From: Patiria miniata
Lineage: Eukaryota; Echinodermata; Asteroidea; Valvatida; Asterinidae
Reading direction: 5' to 3'
DNA length: 64,000 nucleotides
Assembly (NCBI RefSeq): GCF_015706575.1
Contig: NW_024037065.1
Coordinates: 3,782,001-3,846,000, forward strand
Position 1 is the stretch's first letter. Each line of letters starts with the position of its first letter. The notes under the pieces were generated by a model that worked only from the letters and a program-made list of their open reading frames with translations, searched no databases and was not told the origin of the DNA. The position numbers and the translations under genes were made by a program. Positions 38,501 to 51,068 of this stretch are shown here, in pieces.

Positions 38501-41500
38501 GTCACATACATTGGTAATCACAATAATATAGCATGGAGTACTGTATAGCACTATGGAGTACCGAAGTAGAACCAGAGAGTGTCTGCCTCGACTCCAGGGG
38601 CGCGTGCGCGTTCTTTACACTAACCCCTGGTCGTGAAGATGACGTAAATGACGATGATTGGCTATTCACAGCGTACTGCGCGCGCATTTCGAAGATTGCA
38701 TGCCGGGCTTTGCAAGTAACGTCACGTACATAAAAAAGAATTGCTATTCAAAAGTAACGATGCCTGTACGATATGGATTATGGCAGCCTCGTTTTCGTTA
38801 AAAAAATCCTGTATCTTCGCTTGTAAAGGAACGACAGGGGTACGTACATTTCGTCACCGTTTTCACGAACAACCACATATCTCCAAATAACGTAATAATG
38901 TTTTTTTTCGATTTTTTTTTTGATATTTGGTTCAAAAACATCAAACCCTTCATCCTGAGTTGGTTTACATCTTTCAAAAATGCTTAATTAAGAAATTAAT
39001 TAATTACTATAAGGGCCAATATGATTATAATTAACAGATTGCGTTTTCACGAACAGCCACATACATATGTGGCTCTTCGTGAAAACGCAAATTTCACTTC
39101 TGTCCGCACAGCCAAAGTGCGAAAATGTAGTTTCGAGAGTTTTTACGAACAAACACACATCTTCGTTAACCTTCTTCTCGGCATTACGCAAATAATCCAC
39201 AGTCTGCCACGCACATAAGAACAAGGAAGTTTGCCATCGCCCCTCACTGTTTCAACATGGCGCTGTCCTTGATTGTTCAGGCATGTCAGTTCGCACGTTG
39301 ACCCATACTTATACTGTCTGATATTTATCAAGACGGGGTGTGACTGGTGTTATTTTTTTTTATAAGAGCTGGAGAAACTGAGTGTGTTTTACGTTAGTTT
39401 CTCCTTGGTCTGTTCTTATTATTCCGAACATCATGACCATCATGCATGCCAATCATCCATGCACATTTATGATTAAACCCAGGCCCTACATCATGCTCGC
39501 TAAAACTGCTATATACATGTTCATGTAAAAATAGTTGTTTGGCGTACTGTACTGTAGTCTGTAATGACTGAGCTTCAGATTTTAAATAGTCAAATACAAT
39601 TGGGCTAAAATAAAAAAAAAAGCCCAGGTCTAGGCCTAGGATAGTCAGTATTTTATTCCGAATAAAAATTACCTATGACTCTCTGTCCCTGAACTGTAAT
39701 GTTAATCAGCTTACAATCATAGTTTGTATTGAAATTCTAATTTGTAATGAATTCCATTTCTGATTATTTTGTTTATAGACTTAAACCTACTCTGGTGGGA
39801 GAAAAGAAAAACTGAGGAAAAGCTGAAGCGCAAAATATGGTAATGGTTTTCGTGTAAATCAAACATCTTAATACATTTAAGTTAGCGTTATTTTTGCTTA
39901 ATTTGTTAAAAGTAACATAAAACCTCATTGAAAAACAAAAACGAATTAGTGTGGACGTCCCGAATTTCGGCACCATTAGAGTCAATCATCATTTTTTTCG
40001 ACGTGCAGTATCGATTTACCCCGTACTCCCATCGACACACAGCATGTGGGTATAGCGCATGTTGCGATACCAAAAGTAAATCGATCATAAACCTGCTTCA
40101 GTAATGTCAGGTGACTTTGTAAGACGTTCGGGTTGTCCGGAAATTCAGCACCCTGTGCGTAATTCATGTAAGTTCAGCAATGCGTGCAGTCACGTGCTTC
40201 TGCCATATTTTGGCACCATGTTTTAGCACGTGGGGAACAAGTTGCATAACGCACACGTTTAGTTCCATAGGTTAATATTTTTACGCCCGTAAAAAATGTA
40301 TTTTGCCCTATATTAGTTATATCCCCAACAAAATTCAAAATGGTTCTCAGGCTAATATTGATTTTGTGAGTTTGTTTATGACGTGCCAAAATTCGGGTCA
40401 CTTTTTGATCCCTGCTCGTAAGTACAGCACCCCAACAAAATTCCACACATGCACTTTGAACACGTTCTGAGAATTAATTTGCGGAAATTCTCTTTCTCCG
40501 CCGATGTATGTTATTTTCTACGATCCAAATTCGTCCTGATACGCTACTGTAGTCATGCACGGAACATCATGGTCCGGTACCGTACGTAGGCCGTAGTCAC
40601 TGGTTCCTGGCCCACATCATAGCTTCGATTCTGTAAGTATGCGATGAGAACCAACGAATACTGATGGCACTGCTGCCGCACGGAACATCGCACAGCGGCA
40701 TGGCTTCGACGACGTGCATCACAATGCGTCAGAATTATAGGCCTTTTCGTCAAGATTTAGCGTGTCAAGATGAAATAATATCGTGCAAATGATTATGTTG
40801 TGCATGCAAATGGCGTGTGTAATATTACTGTGCGTATCGGCGGCTTAATGTGATCAGCAATTTGTTATCTGTGTACGGTGAGTCATTATACTGACACTGT
40901 GACAACTCAGTTACTTCTCCCACGCGGTCTGGGTAAATTTTCCCGTGTCGAAAGTACAAGTGCGGACAGTGGTCACATTTGACCATTTCTCATTTTACCA
41001 TCGTCTCGGTGAAACCTTCCAAAAAAAAAAGTCAAGTGCCGTCACGGCTTTAAAGGTACGAATTACAACATTGGCAACGAGGATAAATCGTTTCGTGCGA
41101 TAATATTCTCAATTGTTGATGTGAAATAACTAGTTGGTAAAAATATTTATACTGTATGAGATTTTTGGAATTCACCCATACAGTTTTTCCAAGAATATTT
41201 TCGGCTCATTTGAGAGTTCCAGAAAACTTTTTTTTCGGAATACACCTATATTCAGCTTTCAAAGTAGGCAAAGTATGTTGTTAGACTAAATTTGTTCGTC
41301 GACAATAATCTACGTCTGTCAAGTGTTGTTGACGTCGGTCGAATTCCAATATTATAATATACATCGGCATTATCCTATTTGAGCATTTATTTCGATACAA
41401 TCTGCATTCGCTGAAAGTATTTAAACACTCTAGATCAATGTTGGACTATATTAAATGTCTGTATAATTGTATATTGATATAAATATGTACATATGTATGT

Positions 41501-41800
41501 AGAAAGTTGGTATTCCTGCGAGCGTCATGTGCTACGTTAAATTTGCCAAATTGCCTAACGGAAATTGAAAATTGCAGTTTTCATTTATTTTTGACGATAC
41601 GCATTCAAAGTACATGTACGAAATTGTACTGTCAATCAGGCCAATCTATTGTGCGTCACTACAGCAGGGGCGTTGACAGTGCACGTATATGTATATCACA
41701 AGTGACGGGCAATTGAAGCCACTCATTAAATACCAACGTTCATATTTCGTAAATTGTTTTTTCCGGTTTGTGCTCCGAGTATGAACCTGTAAGCCAATAT
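38501..41800. other. Non-genic region, no recognised gene
   Basis: Apart from the near-perfect palindrome at 39039-39090, I see only short open frames without family resemblance. Two relatives of the palindrome arm lie at about 38857 and 39139. Confidence 0.5.
39039..39090. repeat. 52-bp near-perfect palindrome
   Basis: TTGCGTTTTCACGAACAGCC... (25 bp, 39039-39063) pairs with 39066-39090 with one mismatch and only two bases between. Shorter diverged relatives (GTTTTCACGAACAACCACAT and TTTTTACGAACAAACACACAT) flank it at about 38859 and 39139, suggesting a repeated motif that has inverted locally. Confidence 0.85.
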
Positions 41801-41828
41801 GGCTCTGAACATTATAAGACTTCCCTTA

Positions 41829-42624
41829 CACTGTAAAAATGTTGGGCCAAAAAAATGTTGGGCAAAGTGGTCTGTTTTAGTACAAAATGTTGGACTTTTT
41901 GGGTCGAAATTGACCAACACGATTTACCTACAAATGGGCATCAAAAACATCCAACAAATATGTGACTTTTGTCTTTTTATTGGTAGTATTTAATTACCAA
42001 ACATTGTTGGTCACTGTTCGCCCTCAATATGGGCAATCCCAAATTTGTCGTACTAATTTATTGCGTAAATATATTTAAAAAACCAACAAATGTGACTAGA
42101 TTAACCAAAGTTTTGGTAAACCAGTAATTGGTTACTTTTTTTCCCCAGTATTTTAGTTATTTATTATCTTCACACATTTGTTCGTTATGTTTTTCCCAAC
42201 CAAAATGGTACAAATTGACCATCACTGTTGGGCAAACCACTTTCCCCTGTATTTTCGATTGAAATCACCCTACGACCTGGCATAAAGTGCCCATTACTCA
42301 TTGGTAATGCATTTTACCCAATGAAAATTATAAAATCATCCAACGACAAAGTACAGATTACCCATGAAAAGTAGGCAAATTATTTACCCCGCGAAATTAC
42401 CCTACAACTTGGTATAACTTACCGATCACTTATAGGTAATCCACTTTAACCAAAACAAATTATATAGTCACCCTTTAGTTGGAATTTCCTGCTGCTCAAT
42501 TGTTTTTGTCTTCGGCGTTTGAAAAATTTGAACAAAAAAAACACTCGTATCGTATTAAACTATAGACCAATTATTGCTTGAAAATAGTTTTACCAAACAA
42601 TTGTTTACCAACGTTTTTTCAGTG
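41829..42624. mobile_element. MITE-like element built of TTGGG-type repeats, 796 bp
   Basis: The ends are inverted: CACTGTAAAAATGTTGG at 41829 and CCAACGTTTTTTCAGTG ending at 42624 (two differences). The interior repeats words such as TGTTGGGCAAA, TTTTACCCAATGA and CCAACAAATGTGAC. No coding sequence is present. A target duplication is not evident. CACTG ends recall EnSpm/CACTA elements, but this is not enough to classify it. A relative starts at 49116. Confidence 0.55.
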
Positions 42625-42861
42625 CGTAGATATTGGGAAACGTTAATTCCCCAATATCATTTTAACCGATGTTGAAACAAAATCTACTTCTGAGAAGGAC
42701 CAACTTAAAAAAATGAGGTGAAAAAAAAACCTATTAGTTAAATAACCTTCTTAACTCCGAGTTATTACCATGATTGCCATGCTTTACAAAATATTTTTTG
42801 AGAAAGAAATAGGAAATTTTGGAGGTGAATTTCAATAAATAAATGACATATCTCTAAGTGG

Positions 42862-45102
42862 CACTGTTGTAGTCGAGACCGGATAGCCCGAGACCAAGAC
42901 CGAGATCTGAAGTTGCGAGACCAAGACCGAGACCAGCCCCGAGACCGAGGATAATAAATAACAATAATCTAAATATAAAAACAAGACATTAATTATCGTT
43001 TCGGTTTGCGGTAACACCATGTGGTAAGAACTACTGCTTAGAAGATATTAGTTCTGAGAAGAACTTGTCCTGCTTATTATCAACTTTGCTAAGTAGTTTT
43101 TTGTTCTGTTTGAAACAGTCCTGCTGTAAGTTCTAAAAGAACTTGTCTTTGGTCTAAACGTTTCGACTAGCCTGCTTTAGTCATCGTCAGGAGACTTTAA
43201 TTACAGGTGAACAGTCTGTCCTTGAGATGATGATGTGATGGGGATGTGAATGATCACTTGTACCTGCTAAATTGTGTCATGCGAGTGCTCTTCGTGTTTG
43301 CTTCGTACCATAAATTACAACATAGCAACATAATTTGTTATTGTCACAAAACATTTAAAATAAAATGGAAACAACCGAATTTAAAGAAGGGGAAAACCTT
43401 ATTTGATGAATTCCATATATTGTTGCCACTTTTTTAAAAATATTTTTTTTTAAATATAATATTGTTTAACTACTATAAAGTGTCAATCTGATGAAGAAAC
43501 ACAATTTGCACCAGTTTTTTTGCAACGTTGAAACTTAACAAAAGTAAAAAGTTGAAGGTGGATGTTTCATCTATTATACAAACTAAACTGTTACAGGACC
43601 CTAAACTCCACGGCCACCCCTTGGTTTCAGCAATGACTACCAACGGATATTTAGAAACAGCTTTAATTTTACATTCGATCTCCTTGTAAACCTGATTCCA
43701 AAAAAATTGGATCAAGAAAATATTGATTTATTTTTTTTAAATTTCAGTCATGGAATATAGACTTGTACATGTAGACCCAAACATTGAGAGGTGGTAGCCA
43801 GAGTGGCCTGGCTTAGGCTAAAATGTAATGCGTCTTTATTTTTGTTTAATGTCAATAACGTTACATATACTATAGAAGATCGATGAACCATATTTGCCTG
43901 ATCTATCTTCTGTTAATCTGCCCGCCGTCATCATCGCCATTAGCCTATTGGAGAATATTGCCGACACAATAGAAGGGCGCTGTCACAAACTGAATGTGGT
44001 GGGCGAGATGTACATGTACTTTTAGGATTCATGGCTGCGTGCACACACCTAATTTGTGTTTTGTACCACCGTATCAGCCGCATCGGCTACTATGCCGGGC
44101 GTTTTACTTAAATAACATTTACAACATATTGCCAATATTTCATGCGTTTATTGTGATGGCCGTAAACAGCATTTAGCGATTAATGGAACAAAAGTCTTCT
44201 CGACTCATGCAAATGCAATTGAAATTTAGAAAGAAGACAAGGCAGGCAATTTGACTCTATGTTTGTATGACTATGGCAGTAGCTCAATTTGTGTTTATCA
44301 CAGATGAAAAGATAAATACATGGCGAGTCAAAAAGAAACTGACAGTATGATAAAAAAAAAGAAATGGCACCCTCCATTTCATAAAAAAAATATGATTGGG
44401 ATAAAGAACATGTTATTAAGTAGTAACTCTGAAAATTTCACCTAATTTGCATTCTCTATTTCCAAGTCGTGTCTATTTTAATAAAGAGATCACAAAATTC
44501 AGCTGTCCACCACTTATAGCAATTTAAAAGTCTACGAAATGATGAATATTCATTAATAAATATAATGAAAAAAAATGTTTTCCCACCACCACGAATAAAG
44601 GAAAAATTGAAAAGGAAAAAAGAAAAAGTCACCAATATTTCTGGGGGAAAAGAGTTGAATTGTTTCCCATATTCAAAACAAAAAATCTGAGGGTAAGAAT
44701 AATGTTTTAATCTTGATTCATAAGATTTTAATCCCAGTTGTATTTGGAATCAATGAGGATGGCTATAAAGTGCTTGTTTCAACAAACCTTCCCACAATAA
44801 AAACGATAAATAAGAAGAGGAGGAATGGTGATAGGACTATGCCTCACTAACAAAGTGAAGAGAGACATGTCCATTAGCATCACACTGCAGTCCCATTTGC
44901 CCTCAACTGATTCCTTTTTTAATCCTAAACCGGGGCCGAGGCGGAATCCACCCCCTCACTTTTTGGCTGGTCTCGACTAGAGACCAGCCAAAATATCGAG
45001 ACCGAAGGGGACCGAGACCAAGACCGAGACCACAGCTCACGAGACCGATACCTGCAAAAAGTGGTCTCGAGACCGAGACCGGTCTCGAGACCTACAACAC
45101 TG
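42862..45102. mobile_element. hAT-type DNA transposon relic, 2.24 kb
   Basis: The left end CACTGTTGTAGTCGAGACC and the right end GGTCTCGAGACCTACAACACTG are inverted. hAT elements typically start CAGTGTTG. Flanks CTAAGTGG (42854-42861) and TTAAGTGG (45103-45110) form an 8-bp target duplication with one change, as expected for hAT. Multiple GAGACC motifs cluster within 100-150 bp of both ends as subterminal repeats. I find no hAT transposase inside, so it is a non-autonomous or gutted copy. A segment near 43,145-43,200 (AACGTTTCGACTAGCCTG then CTTTAGTCATCGTCAGG) looks like another repeat family inserted within it. Confidence 0.75.
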
Positions 45103-45607
45103 TTAAGTGGGGTTTTAAAAATCCCTCAAAGAAGAAAAGAACCTACCACAACAATCATGTGTTCATCACGTGTACCTGTTGCGCGCTTATATCCATACAA
45201 GGTTACAGTACAGTGGGCGAGGCTCATACCATCAAACACACAGTGTTAGGGGTGTTTTACCTTGCACTTAGTAAAATTGCTAATAATTTTTATTATTATT
45301 TATGGTTTGGGAATTGTTGAGTTTTGAACGGAAAGGTATTTATTTAATGGGAACAAATGTTTGCTCAAAAGTTATTTAGCACATTTTGTATTTCTAATAC
45401 CCAGGCTTTACACACTCGATCCTGATGTCTCCACTCCCAGAAATGTATTGCACCAAAATGTTGGATGCGTGCCAACTCCGTTTACCGCGCGCGCGCAAAA
45501 TCGGCTGTGATCTTCGTCGCGCCGGATCGCCCATTGCCTCTCCTGCCCGCCCGCAGTTTGCCAGTTTTATTCCTATAATACACCTCCCGTCCGGCACCGT
45601 TTCCAAA

Positions 45608-45735
45608 ATGTTAAGGGGGGCCCGGAGCTGGAGACGTCGACGAAGATTTACCGGAAGTCGTTGCAGACCATGTCGACAGTGTGGACGAATACCTACAACA
45701 TTGGGGTGTTCCCGAATTAAGAGCAAATTTCAAAG
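45608..45735 (+). pseudogene. Candidate first exon with SAM-like start
   Basis: A frame open from 45615 reads GDVDEDLPEVVADHVDSVDE, then YLQHWGVPELRANFK, and ends at a good donor AAAG|GTAGGC. The EYLQxWGVPxLxxxFK pattern resembles the start of SAM-domain exons. ATG at 45608 is out of frame with it across a run of six G, so either a frame change lies there or the exon starts at an acceptor at 45614-45615. CpG-rich sequence upstream would fit a promoter. No second exon was found downstream. Confidence 0.3.
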
Positions 45736-46135
45736 GTAGGCCGAGTATTGACATCCAGCATTTAGGGCCTACCTGCATTGCAGGGTATAGCCTAGACCTT
45801 GGCCTGGGCTAGCAGTAGGCCTAGACATAGACTAGACCCAGAGGGTCGTTAGAACTCTTTTCTCGCATTTGTCATTCGGACTGTAGCACCCCAGATCGAG
45901 TACGAAGTAGGGCCACTAGTCCCACTAACTGGGGCGCTAGAAATCCTTTTCTTGACATTTGGGATGTTGGTCTGTCGTATAATACAGCTTACAAGCGTCC
46001 CACTGTCAAAGTGACTGTCAAAGTGACAATGCAAAGGTCACACAAAACTACCTTTGAAATCACCTAAATTGCACATATAAAAGACGAAGTAGCTAAATGG
46101 GGCTTCAATGATAGGCCTAGGCCTACTCACAAATA

Positions 46136-46768
46136 TTTTTTGGGGTCGAAAATCCGTGAAATTCAACAACTATTGAATATATATGGTACAGCGATCATTC
46201 AAAAACGTTTATGGCTTTTATCAAAGCAACGCATTGTATATCACGTATATGGTAGTATGGATGTACATCATGTACCACACACAAACAATTAACACGTAGG
46301 CTACATGTACGTGAAGCAGGGGCGCGGCCGGGACACGACCGCGCGCGATCTACATGCGGAGTTTGTGTTTGACAGATACAAACTCCGCATGTAGATTGCG
46401 CGCGGTCACGTCCTGGTGTCACATGAAAATCCGACTCCTATAAAAATCGGACGCCTTTTCCCTATTATTGGTTAATCTCTCACACGTGACAGGTCACTCT
46501 CCCAAAACGATCCTAAAAATAGCATAGTATCGTACTCACGCGTGCGCAATACTACCAATGAGTCCACATTTCATGGAGTCGGATATTCACGCTACACCTG
46601 CCCCTGCTTCACGTACGTGTTTGTATGTGTACGTGATGTATGTCCATATACCATTTGCCTACAATACGTTGGTAGATAAAATAATCATAGGCCTAAGCAT
46701 TTTTGAACGATCGGTGTATGATGTCTGTTCAATAGTGGTTGAATTTCACGGATTTTCAACCCCCAAAA
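46136..46768. mobile_element. Fold-back element of about 630 bp
   Basis: The left arm (TTTTGGGGTCGAAAATCCGTGAAATTCAAC from 46136) is the reverse complement of the right arm ending near 46768, with mismatches and different lengths. At the core, ATCTACATGCGGAGTTTGT (46349-46367) and its complement (46378-46396) pair perfectly around a 10-base loop. The arms also hold paired GTACGTGAAGCAGGGGCG / CCCCTGCTTCACGTACGTG blocks. No transposase is present. Confidence 0.65.
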
Positions 46769-48052
46769 GGGGTGCATCACCATTGCTATTTTTTTCTAGG
46801 CATAGGCTAACTTTTTTATGCATTCACTTAAGAATGTTTTGTGGTTATCCACCCGGAATTATTAAATAAAAAGAGCATTTTACGGCAGATATATTCCATG
46901 TTGTACATGTACTTGTATACCCTACATGTATTATTGCCCCTGTGATTAGATCTTCTGATGATTCCTATAGCCCTTCAATTCAATCAAGGAGTATTAATTT
47001 TTTTTCTTGACAGGTGAGCTTACAACTACGTCACGGATATAATATTACTGAACACTGCAGTCATGGCAGTAGCTTCACATAAACATTTTTGGGGGTGGGG
47101 GTAGGATGGGGACAGATTCACCTCTTTGCCACTGAACACTGCTGCAATGCATGCTACATGTATGTGATTATGTCAATTAGCATCAGAGTTTGAATGCAAA
47201 TTTTACCGTGTGTGTTTAACATGGGGGAAAAATTCTAATTTTGGCCTACCTGCCTTAAAAAAATGCTAATTTTGCTGGAATGGTATGTCCAATTTTCATA
47301 AAATTTGTGTTAGAATCATTGCAAGACATTAATGGAAAAACTCCTTCAGACATGGCACGAAAAATAAAATGCATTGCGAAGATATATCCAAGAAAATATA
47401 TTGGGGGGGATAGACTCCGCCCCTCCCCCAGTGCTTTTTTGGTCAATTAGCAAAGTCACCTTTTTATCAAAACTGGCAAGATTTGAATTTGGTAACAAGT
47501 TTATTATCATTAGAAATGGTATTTCCCATGAAACTAAGGAAAAAAATTATTAGTTACCAGGTGGTCACCACAGAATTTGATTTTCAAGTACAATTTGGGC
47601 ATCTGTCTCACGGCCTAATTAGTGTTTCTACTCAACAGGAATATGCCTGGTTTTTGATGATCGGAATCATTAAAAATTCCAGCCACAATGCACGAACCTG
47701 GCCAATTAAATAAAGGCCCACTTGACCTAACTAAACTATCTAGACATTTTAACTAATATGTTAATCAAATTAGGTTTTTCCCTACACGGCCTTATCATCA
47801 TTTTTGTAATGAATGAACTTGGGCTTCATTGAGAAGAAACATTTCCCCAAAATAATTCTCAGAATATATTCCTGTATCATTGTATCTTTTTATGAGGGCT
47901 ATGAAATTTTGAGGTTTTTCTTAAGGCTGTATGCTGTAACTTGTCATGCTTGTAACCGCTCGTACTGAGTCGTAGTGTCTTGGTTTCCTCAAACATAAGG
48001 TCTACATGAATTTGCCTTAATCATAAGTGTGGCAGGGGTGGGCTTATCTTAC
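46769..48052. other. Non-genic, AT-rich
   Basis: No gene, structured RNA or recognisable repeat stands out. Open frames are short and lack family features. Confidence 0.5.
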
Positions 48053-48342
48053 CTCCAATCATGTTCAGACTCATAGTGGTCCATCAGTCGTGCTGCCATC
48101 ACATTTTTATCCAAGCCCAGGCGGGCTTGTAATGCCAGCCATCGCCGGCTCACTGCGGCTGACAAATACACTAGCGGTGACTGCACGCGGTCTCGTTTGT
48201 CATGTTTGTTGCTGGTGCGGTATTTAAGAGCAGCAGCTAGTCGGCATTTGCGTTTGCTGCTGGGGGTTAGGGGAGCTCTCCCTCCGCGGCCTCGGCGTTT
48301 CGTTCTGTTCATTTCTTCTTCGTGTGGTACGGGGGCGGACAT
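48053..48342 (-). CDS. Candidate first coding exon of a host gene (basic N-terminus)
   Basis: On the minus strand TTTATAAAA (48411-48419) precedes, by about 70 bp, an ATG at 48342. The exon reads MSAPVPHEEEMNRTKRRGRG... RLAAALKYRTSNKHDKRD, then SRRWLALQARLGLDKNVMAA and LMDHYESEHDW, ending at a strong donor GAG|GTAAGATA (48052). The basic stretch could be nuclear-localising. The W--L--RLG---N--A--L-D-YE pattern is a helical module I associate loosely with N-termini of zinc-finger genes in marine invertebrates. The next exon was not found in the window. A short out-of-frame ATG lies upstream. Confidence 0.5.
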
Positions 48343-49115
48343 TTTGTTTGTGCGCCACTTGCAAGGCCTGCACCCATTCACGGATTCGCCCGATTACAAA
48401 CAAACTACATTTTATAAAACACATGTGGGGCAGTGTTCACGAACATTTCCTACGGTGATTCTTAAGAATCACCGTTGGAAAGTCCTTCTTTCGTTGATTT
48501 CTTCAAAATGACTGCCAGCCAGAACGAATAATTTCACAGGGAGTTTAGTCCCCTTACTATCTTTCAACCAAGTTCGTTTTCCATCACTAATTACGTCAGT
48601 CACTTTTTGGATAACTGCAAATGATGGACTATAGCTTTAAATTCACGTTGAGAATTGAGCTTGGCAAAGTTTGGAGACGAATTAAAGTATCCATATTGGA
48701 AATTGTAGTGATAAAAGTGTTAAAATAACTGGAAAACCAATATTACATTTCCCCAGAATGTTTTTGAAAATGTGATGGGCCTCTAGAACCTTAAATAAAT
48801 CGGCCTAAATCATTTCTTTTAGATTATGCATCCACTTCTAAGGCACGCATTCTCTCTGTGGCGTGTAACTTGTCAGTAATTTTAGACGTAAATCATTAAA
48901 ACGTGTCTTAAACACGTACAAGCTCACTGTAGATGTATTCATGTACATACCAGATGTAGAGTATAAAATGCATAACGCAGTATGGCTTCCGCACATGCGA
49001 ATCCCTTGCGATTTCCACGCGCGGAATTATTTCGCATAATATTATTACAGTATAAACTTGATCTTTTGCAATAGTGGTCATTCGGTAGGCCTACTTCAGT
49101 TGTGAAAGGCCCCTA

Positions 49116-49510
49116 CACTGTTAAAAAAAGGTTACATTTTGCCCAACTTTTTACCCAAAGTTGGTACAATAGTAAACATCCACATCTTTTGGGCGAAAAA
49201 TGCCCAACGGCCGTTGGGCAAACACGTTTACCTAAAACCTTGGTAAAATTGAAGACGAAACATTTGGTACTTTAAGTTATCATTTAGTTGGGTAAAATTG
49301 CAGACTGAAAAGTTGGGTACTTTAAATTATCCTTTATTTGGGTAAATGTAAAGAACCAATTGTTGGTAATCCATTAACCGAAAAATGGTCAATACTTTTA
49401 ACAAGTTGTTGGTTAGATTTTTTTCTCAATTATTGGGTACCAAGAAGACTCAGATGTTGGGTGCTATATTTTGCTCAATTTTTGGGCGATTTTGTTGACC
49501 AGTGGTTGGT
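49116..49510. mobile_element. Second TTGGG-type MITE-like element (right end unclear)
   Basis: It begins CACTGTTAAAAAAAGG at 49116 and continues with TTTTGCCCAACTTTTTACCC and many TTGGTAA / TTGGGTA words, like the element at 41829-42624. A convincing inverted right end is not visible; sequence of this type fades near 49510. Confidence 0.4.
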
Positions 49511-49875
49511 GTTTGCGGAATATCTATATAAGGGATACTTTGAAAGCAAGGCTTGTTCTTTTTATATTTTATTACAAACATCAAACTCTTCTAAACACTT
49601 TTAAACAAACATGTAAAACAGTTAAGCAAAACCCTTTAATTTAGCCCATAATTATTTCAGAATTACATATCTCAAATCAAGACATGTTAAAAAATATGTT
49701 TACTGATGACTTGGTTTGCAATTATATATTATTTTAAGTCAAATCAAGACAGCGTACGTGTTCTAAAAAAATGTAAACACCAAAAATTTCAAGTTTTTAA
49801 TTCAAATGGTTTAAAATTTGATTTGATATTGGAATTGGACCTCAGGGTAACGTGTGAAAACCCCCCACTTTGTTC

Positions 49876-50750
49876 CAGGTTGGCTATACATGTACATACT
49901 TTTCTCAAAAGAAGGTCCTTAATATCATGGTGCAATAATTATGAAGGTCAATCCATGTTTATTTCCTCTGATAAAAAGTGGCGGTTGATTTTAAAATTCC
50001 ACGAAATGTTTAATGATTAGCCTTTAATTGTAATTCTCTAAACAGAAAACTCTAAAAATGGCCAGGTTAATCTTAGAACAGCATATAATGAACAATTGAA
50101 AGTGGTATAATGAATGTTGAAAGTGGTTAAACACTATCCTTCTAACATGGCTGTAAATGGCTCTCTTTTGGAATTAAGCAGGGCTGTATGATGGCGACAA
50201 AAATATGACCAATTCCAAAAGAGAGCCATTCACAGCTATGTTTGTAAGGCTAGTTGACATATGAAAGCTATAAGGCTCACTCTCTAAAGCAAACAGGCCC
50301 TGTTGAGACCTCTCAAAAAAATTGTTCAGTGTTTCAGGTTGGCTAAGAAACCTTTTCTCAAAAACAGGTCCTTAATATCATGGTTCCATATCAGGGTGAA
50401 CCTAATATTATGAAGGTCACTCCATGTATATTTCCTCCAAAAAAGGGTGGCCGTTGATTTTCAAATTCCACCATATGTTTAATGATCAGCCTTTAATTGT
50501 AATTCTCTGACAACACTCTAAAAATGACCAAGTAAATCTTAGAACAGCATATAATGAACAATTGAAAGTGGTATAATGAATGTTGAAAGTGGTTAAACAC
50601 TATCCTTCTAACATGGCTGTAAATGGCTCTCTTTTGGAATTTAGCAGGACTGTATGATGGCGAAAAAAATATGACCAATTCCTAAAGAGAGCCATTCACA
50701 GCTATGTTTGTAAGGCTGGTTGACATTTGAAAGCTTTATGGCACACTCTT
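49876..50750. repeat. Tandem duplication of about 460 bp with internal hairpins
   Basis: The segment from CAGGTTGGCTA (49876) to about 50290 recurs from about 50335 to 50750. Each copy holds GGCTGTAAATGGCTCTCTTT, then, about 45 bases on, AAAGAGAGCCATTCACAGC, forming a long-arm hairpin. Copies differ by small insertions and substitutions. No coding sequence is present. Confidence 0.75.
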
Positions 50751-51068
50751 GAATGCCAAGAAGGCCCTGATAGATCTCAGCGGAGGGTTCTCCTGCTTCA
50801 GCTTTCCCGGCATGTTGTAGATGCATCTCTCAAAGAAGGTCCACACTACGGAACATTGCGCCTGGTATTTACAATCTAGGGCGTAGTGGGCCTTGTAACA
50901 TACGTCTATAGCCTGCATCAGTGAGTGCTGAGGCAAGGCTTGCTTTGCGATGGTCACGAACACGTCGGTTGGATCTAGCATGGACTGGCTGTGTAGGACG
51001 AGGACATAGGGCTGGGGGCGTTTCGTCTCGTCGATGGTTTCGCAGTATGTTGGCATATGTATAATGTC
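50736..51068 (-). pseudogene. Terminal exon of the decayed host gene
   Basis: After the acceptor TTGTTATAAAG the exon reads DIIHMPTYCETIDETKRPQP, YVLVLHSQSMLDPTDVFVTI and DVCYKAHYALDCKYQAQCSV, then SVVWTFFERCIYNMPGKLKQ, ending SIRAFLAFKSVP and a stop. It is 110 codons long and open throughout. The alternating hydrophobic helices and conserved Cys/Trp positions match the C-terminal domain of the family as I recall it. Function unknown. Confidence 0.65.

Noticed and set aside
43246-44377. Transposase remnant inside the hAT relic
   Set aside because: Open frames there are short and show no hAT dimerisation or RNase-H-like motifs.
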